Of a DNA stretch of 64,000 bases, positions 61,701 to 64,000 are shown in pieces. Origin of the DNA: Ophiura sarsii (Eukaryota; Echinodermata; Ophiuroidea; Amphilepidida; Ophiuridae); the NCBI GenBank assembly GCA_035610835.1, contig CM069442.1, positions 59,561,950 to 59,625,949 of the forward strand. The letters run 5' to 3'. The stretch's first letter is position 1, and each line of letters opens with the position of its first letter. A program made the translations under genes and the position numbers. The notes below the pieces were generated by a model, which saw only the letters and a list, made by a program, of their open reading frames with translations, did not search any database and was not told where the DNA came from.

Positions 61701-64000
61701 ATACGAGTTTTAACAGAACAGCGACGATATTTCAAAAAGTTACAAAGTCAGCACAGTCATTAGATTCCAACTGACGTGGCCAGGAACCTGGATTCAGGCA
61801 TCATGGTCTGTCGGTAATACAGAGTGTGTTGGAAAATTAGTGATGCCAATAAACAAAACAGGTAACCATGGTAACAAAGGGAGGAAAGACACTCTTCAAC
61901 TCACTCTATTACTTTTTCAGTTTGGTTCCTTTCTTTGCTTGAGCTAGCTAACACTTTTGCAAGAAGTTAATTAAGGAGCTAATGTAATTTAAGTATCCTA
62001 AAGTATCAATATGCCCCCTGCAGCACCAGATCTTCATTTGCTCCCATGCTCAATGGATCAATGGTTATGACCTTACCAGAGCTGCTCAAACTTATATCTT
62101 CCTCATGAGAACCAAGAACCCTGTTGGATCATTATTGAGAGTGCAGGATTTCCTCATAACCTATAAAATTAGCAGTCATGCCCCCGCCCTCATTCTCTGT
62201 AGAGCATTACGCTACAAGGCCACTTAGCAGCGCTATAAATTGCTGCCCTAAAAACCGGCACCAATTTTAAATATTCGACTTCCATCAAAGCTGGTTGCTA
62301 TATGACATAATTCTCGTGTGCAACCAACCGGCTGTATTGCAATGCCCATTGAATAGTTTAAACGCATGAGCGTGGATGTAATTTGCAACATAATGGAAAC
62401 TCACCCATGCAGTTAGCAAGAAGTACTGCTCGTACACGCCCCGAATTTAAATATACAACCAGGCAATCCTCTCGTAGTAATTGATAACAATAGGTTTACC
62501 AGACCGAATTAAAAGCGCTCCTAAGCGGGCAAGTTATGTCATGCCTGAAATACGAGGGAGATGAACACAGTCATACTTACCTCCGCATTGCTCAACGGAT
62601 TCATCAATACCGTTATTACAGTCGGCATCGCCGTCGCACACCCATATTGGTACTATACATACACCATCACCACAACTAAACCATGTAGAGTTCACACATG
62701 TCGACACTGTACCGGCGAGGGTAACAAATAAAAAGTAGTGTCAGGCGAAAATAGTTGGAAGATTAAGGGGCAGAGATTCACTCAACTTTTATTTCGGTAT
62801 AAGTGTGCGGCTAACGCATTTAACTTTGGGGATACCAACACAACAAATTGGGGAGTCTTGAAGAACTTTATTTGTATTCAATTTTTGGTCTTGCGAACTG
62901 AATTTTACCCAACTTTAAGTTTTAAGGGGGTGTGGACCCTCAGCATAGCCTCCGTAAACTGCTGTGACTCCTTCATTATTCATTTAATCTATATTTAAAA
63001 GTGCAATAAATATAAGAGGACCTGACGTTTCGATTCTAACAGAATCTTTATCGAAGGTAAAATGACAGAATACAGCACACACTAACATATATATAGACAT
63101 GGAAACAAAGGGCATGAAGTCACATGGGATGATGTAACACAGAGGGGGTAAAAGTGACAGATGGATGAATAGGGGAAGGTATAACAAACTTGACAGCTGA
63201 TTGATGAAGTGGATAATGTAACAAAGGGATGACATAGACAAAGGGGAGATTAAAAAGTAAAAGGCAAATGGGATATAAAAAATGGAGAAATGGTGATGGA
63301 TGACTACAAATAAATAATAAAAAAATAGATGTAAATGTAAATGGTAACAAATAATGGAAATGCTCAGGAACGAGTAATGAAAATTACTGTGCATAGGAGA
63401 CAATGTCGAAAATGAAAACATAGTGTCACACATAACAAGAAGTAAAAAATAGTAAAATAAAAAATAAAGTGAAGAAAAAGTGGAAAAAAACAAATGGGTA
63501 AAAATTACAAGTGATGGGTACATGGCACAGCTATGGGCACTAGGATGGCTCCTTCATGGGCCTGTCTTTTCATGTCTAGGCTGGAGGAACAAATGCTAGC
63601 TGAAGCGCCTTGTCGACCTTGGATTTGGTTGCGGTACATCGACGACGTATTCTTTATCTGGACCAGTGATGAAAGCAGCCTCCTCACATTCATTGATCAC
63701 ATGAACTCATTTCACAGGACCATTAAGTTCACTTCTGATTACTCCCACCAACAGGCACACTTTCTTGATGCAACCATACAGAAAGCTGAGAATGGTATAC
63801 TATCTACAGATCTCTTCACCAAGCCCACAGATACGCACCAGTATCTCCATGCTTCAAGCTGCCACCCTCGCCATTGTAAGACTGGCATAGCATATAGTTA
63901 GGCTCTCCGTCTCCGACGTATTTGCTCTAACGAATCCAAATTCTTATATCATGCACAGAATTTGAAGAAGCATCTGGTTACCAGGGGTCACAGCTCCACC
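49579..64000 (-). CDS. RIGHT gene: DEG/ENaC-family subunit with LDLa/kringle/SRCR array (5' part outside window)
   Basis: Eleven exons are visible in the order LDLa, LDLa, two-exon cysteine module, kringle, SRCR with RERR linker, four-cysteine LDLa, LDLa, LDLa, and two exons of channel ectodomain ending QCSFDQIDCN. The last motif corresponds to the cysteine pair that follows the finger region in ASIC/ENaC subunits. The first seven exons match LEFT exons 10-16 in order, length and splice sites. TM1 and earlier LDLa exons should lie beyond 64000. One exon must be missing between 55603 and 52936, because the phases (2 out, 1 in) do not match. After 49579 no further channel exons are found before the LEFT gene begins, so the gene may be truncated or its end lost in repeats. 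Confidence 0.72.
49883..50518. mobile_element. Near-perfect 636-bp palindrome flanked by TTAA (foldback MITE)
   Basis: GGGGCTGTGGACTCTCAGGT at the left end is the inverse of the right end, and the arms match for about 250-300 bp each (CGAAAGGGTTCAATTAATCC against GGATTAATTGAACCCTTTCG). TTAA lies directly outside both ends. It sits between RIGHT exons 19 and 20. A relative is at 62931-62996. Confidence 0.85.
50899..51034 (-). CDS. RIGHT exon 19: DEG/ENaC ectodomain, finger region
   Basis: 136 bp, phase 1 in and 2 out (TATAACAG acceptor, GTAATA donor). It reads KFTTQIPDPLANSNWIDPYK and HLFAPSLTNEYIKNF before YKRKSFQ. No cysteines. Its place directly before the CSFDQIDCN exon, with matching phase, marks it as the channel's own ectodomain rather than a module. 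Confidence 0.75.
51472..51588 (-). CDS. RIGHT exon 18: LDLa module, last before the channel ectodomain resumes
   Basis: 117 bp, phase 1-1, TTCTGCAG acceptor and GTAAGG donor. It reads VCPDHYWKCPSVSLC, VCDAVYDCVNKEDEENC and TN. Six cysteines. It joins in phase to the next exon. Confidence 0.88.
51938..52379. mobile_element. Nested foldback elements: outer arms and an inner 145-bp MITE
   Basis: The outer arms (CCATATACCGAACATCATGA against TCATGATGTTCGGTATATGG) enclose an inner element 52072-52216. The inner ends are GGGGCCATATCCAAACTCTC and its inverse, with TAA directly outside each end. A 3-bp TWA duplication is the habit of PIF/Harbinger elements. All within the intron between RIGHT exons 17 and 18. 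Confidence 0.75.
52817..52936 (-). CDS. RIGHT exon 17: LDLa module
   Basis: 120 bp, phase 1-1, TTTTAG acceptor and GTAGGT donor. It reads VCPLGKRPCRVENNC, ECDGSADCRNGLDEQFC and DVT. Six cysteines. No LEFT equivalent is in the window; it would lie left of position 1. Confidence 0.88.
53147..54176 (+). pseudogene. LINE, 5'-truncated reverse transcriptase with frameshifts
   Basis: Frames give FRKAFDTIHRGKMLKILRVY, AGVLQGDTFAPYLFVFVLDF and the catalytic DFDFADDIALLS, then VGLKMNASKT, LDDCYTRMLRAVLDVNWKQH, GKRKPGRPAMTFIDLLKQD and a stop near 54176. It begins inside the RT palm domain and has several frameshifts. It lies antisense in the intron between RIGHT exons 16 and 17, and is of a different family from the copy at 42830. 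Confidence 0.82.
54177..55602. other. Intron DNA between the LINE and RIGHT exon 16
   Basis: No exon recognised, although one short exon (phase 2 in, 1 out) is expected somewhere between 52936 and 55603. A CG-richer patch with ACGCTGGC and GCGCGCAGC words lies at about 54820-55220. Confidence 0.4.
55603..55741 (-). CDS. RIGHT exon 16: four-cysteine LDLa module
   Basis: 139 bp, phase 1 in and 2 out, ATTTCAG acceptor and GTATAA donor. It reads [35 protein letters not shown] and GPMTRC. The calcium-loop Asp of the LEFT copy (CPDGSDE) is Gly here. Confidence 0.8.
56771..57322 (-). CDS. RIGHT exon 15: SRCR domain plus basic linker
   Basis: 552 bp, phase 1-1, the same length as the LEFT copy. Differences are few: IADG for IEDG, FSSVEC for FSAVEC, and five changes in the polar linker. 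The linker ends [19 protein letters not shown], so RERR followed by Ser (56790-56801) is preserved. SRCR cysteines C2 and C7 are missing here too. Confidence 0.9.
57632..57907 (-). CDS. RIGHT exon 14: kringle domain with intact acceptor
   Basis: 276 bp, phase 1-1. Here the acceptor ATATATCCAG precedes TATTCAGCGAATGC, so the exon reads [17 protein letters not shown] in frame. The protein matches the LEFT kringle except NPGGM for NPGGL. Six cysteines, RGRPWCF and DWAYCNV complete the fold. The donor is GTAATT. This copy shows what the LEFT exon has lost. Confidence 0.92.
58240..58545. mobile_element. MITE-like element with TAGTACAGTAGCGCAACGGT ends
   Basis: The left end TAGTACAGTAGCGCAACGGT, followed by ATCACATC, is mirrored by GATGTGATACCGTTGCGCTA and CCGTACTA at the right. 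It lies inside the RIGHT copy of the intron element (57970-58747) and is absent from the LEFT copy, so it came in after the duplication. Confidence 0.75.
58805..59380. mobile_element. Foldback MITE of about 575 bp, filled site; LEFT gene is the empty site
   Basis: TACGCGGGGGTATCAACAAG and following bases at the left are mirrored by CTTGTTGATACCCCTCGTA at the right; the arms are about 190 bp. The LEFT gene reads CATTTGAGTGTATAGTTG uninterrupted near 4693-4710, while the RIGHT gene has CATTTG, the element, then TAGTTATAAC. Confidence 0.8.
59563..59691 (-). CDS. RIGHT exon 13: degenerate LDLa-like cysteine module
   Basis: 129 bp, phase 1-1, same splice signals as LEFT exon 13. It reads [19 protein letters not shown] and [20 protein letters not shown]. 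The four cysteines are conserved between copies. Confidence 0.7.
59738..59768. repeat. ACAGT microsatellite, expanded relative to the LEFT copy
   Basis: About five ACAGT units beside RIGHT exon 13; the LEFT intron has about two at the matching place (5052-5064). Confidence 0.7.
60149..60238 (-). CDS. RIGHT exon 12: unassigned single-cysteine module
   Basis: 90 bp, phase 1-1, GTAAGT donor. It reads [20 protein letters not shown] and continues to TEASMSG, four residues different from LEFT exon 12. Preservation of frame and splice sites in both copies supports it as coding. Confidence 0.65.
61298..61423 (-). CDS. RIGHT exon 11: LDLa module (equivalent of LEFT exon 11)
   Basis: 126 bp, phase 1-1, CTTGCAG acceptor and GTAAGT donor. 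It reads [17 protein letters not shown] and [18 protein letters not shown] with an intact calcium loop. The flanking MITE (61467-61730) is shared with the LEFT gene. Confidence 0.9.
62207..62541. other. 330-bp insertion in the RIGHT intron
   Basis: The LEFT gene reads GTAGAGCCTGGAATACGATG near 9823, while the RIGHT gene has about 330 bp between GTAGAGC and CCTGAAATACGA. No coding content or clear inverted ends were seen. Confidence 0.6.
62581..62706 (-). CDS. RIGHT exon 10: LDLa module (equivalent of LEFT exon 10)
   Basis: 126 bp, phase 1-1, GGTACAG acceptor and GTAAGT donor. It reads [16 protein letters not shown] and [19 protein letters not shown], differing from the LEFT copy at three residues (E/V, A/V, Y/N). 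Six cysteines. Confidence 0.9.
62931..62996. mobile_element. Relic of the 49883-50518 foldback family
   Basis: GGGGGTGTGGACCCTCAGCA, then AGCCTCCGTAAACTGC and TTATTCATTTAATCT, match the outer 65 bp of the large palindrome with several changes. The rest is cut off where the Penelope-like region begins. Confidence 0.7.
63519..63990 (+). pseudogene. Penelope-like element reverse transcriptase, partial, with a nonsense codon
   Basis: Reads HGTAMGTRMAPSWACLFMS, WLRYIDDVFFIWTSDESS and FLDATIQKAENGILSTDLFT, then KPTDTHQYLHASSCHPRHC. YIDD is the catalytic motif, and GTxMAPxxAxLFM with KPTDxHQYL is typical of Penelope-like retroelements. A TAG at about 63899 stands where CAG is expected, and the frame goes on afterwards as ALRLRRICSNESKFLYHAQN to the window edge. 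The RT front part is missing. The AT-rich stretch 62997-63518 before it has no gene I can support. Confidence 0.85.

Noticed and set aside
62984..63523. 179-codon minus-strand frame rich in Phe, Leu, Ser and Tyr
   Set aside because: It comes from an A-rich plus strand (AAATGG- and AAAAAT-like words), gives low-complexity protein and has no domain or splice support.

Overview
The window looks like nuclear DNA of an animal, most likely a marine invertebrate deuterostome (echinoderm or hemichordate type). This is inferred from short exons with GT-AG introns, shuffled extracellular modules (LDLa, kringle, SRCR), TTAGGG-type telomeric repeat, RTE-like and Penelope-like retroelements, AT-rich sequence and many small inverted-repeat elements. 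The species cannot be read from the sequence alone. All convincing host genes are on the minus strand, so transcription runs from high to low coordinates. Most long open frames elsewhere are chance frames in repeats. || Main content: two head-to-tail paralogous genes. Each encodes a DEG/ENaC (amiloride-sensitive sodium channel family) subunit whose extracellular finger region appears to be interrupted by a long array of secreted-protein modules. The LEFT gene starts at about 20533 and runs off the left edge. I could chain sixteen exons by splice sites and reading phase: three small cytoplasmic exons (20479-20533, 20158-20214, 16926-17004); the N-terminal exon with the HG gating motif and TM1 (14423-14885); the FPAITVCN exon (13969-14092); six LDLa exons; two exons of a degenerate cysteine module; a kringle (3633-3908); an SRCR exon with a furin-like basic tail (2784-3335); and another LDLa (1444-1582). 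The RIGHT gene enters from beyond 64000. It repeats the last seven of those exons in the same order (62706 down to 55603), then adds two LDLa exons and two exons that return to the channel ectodomain (50899-51034, 49579-49758, ending in a DEG/ENaC-type CSFDQIDCN). Together the two copies show the whole order: TM1, start of ectodomain, module array, rest of ectodomain. The channel C-terminal half (second cysteine-rich part and TM2) is not found in the window for either gene. || The two genes share a direct segmental duplication, about 1435-10215 and 55594-62925. Exons are almost unchanged, while introns differ by insertions and deletions, including a 10-bp deletion that removes the kringle-exon splice acceptor in the LEFT gene. 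|| Between the genes (49.5 to 20.5 kb) lies repeat-dominated DNA: a roughly 5.3-kb element with long inverted repeats (41922-47192) that holds a decayed transposon-type gene and a nested RTE-like retrotransposon; a sequencing gap (40434-40533); a 7.9-kb satellite of about 102-bp units with a 1645-bp higher-order period (32046-39909); a second satellite of 467-bp units (28860-31387); an interstitial telomeric tract (28645-28701); degenerate minisatellites; and foldback or MITE-like elements. Other mobile remains are a LINE fragment at 17570-18030, a LINE at 53147-54176 and a Penelope-like element at the right edge.
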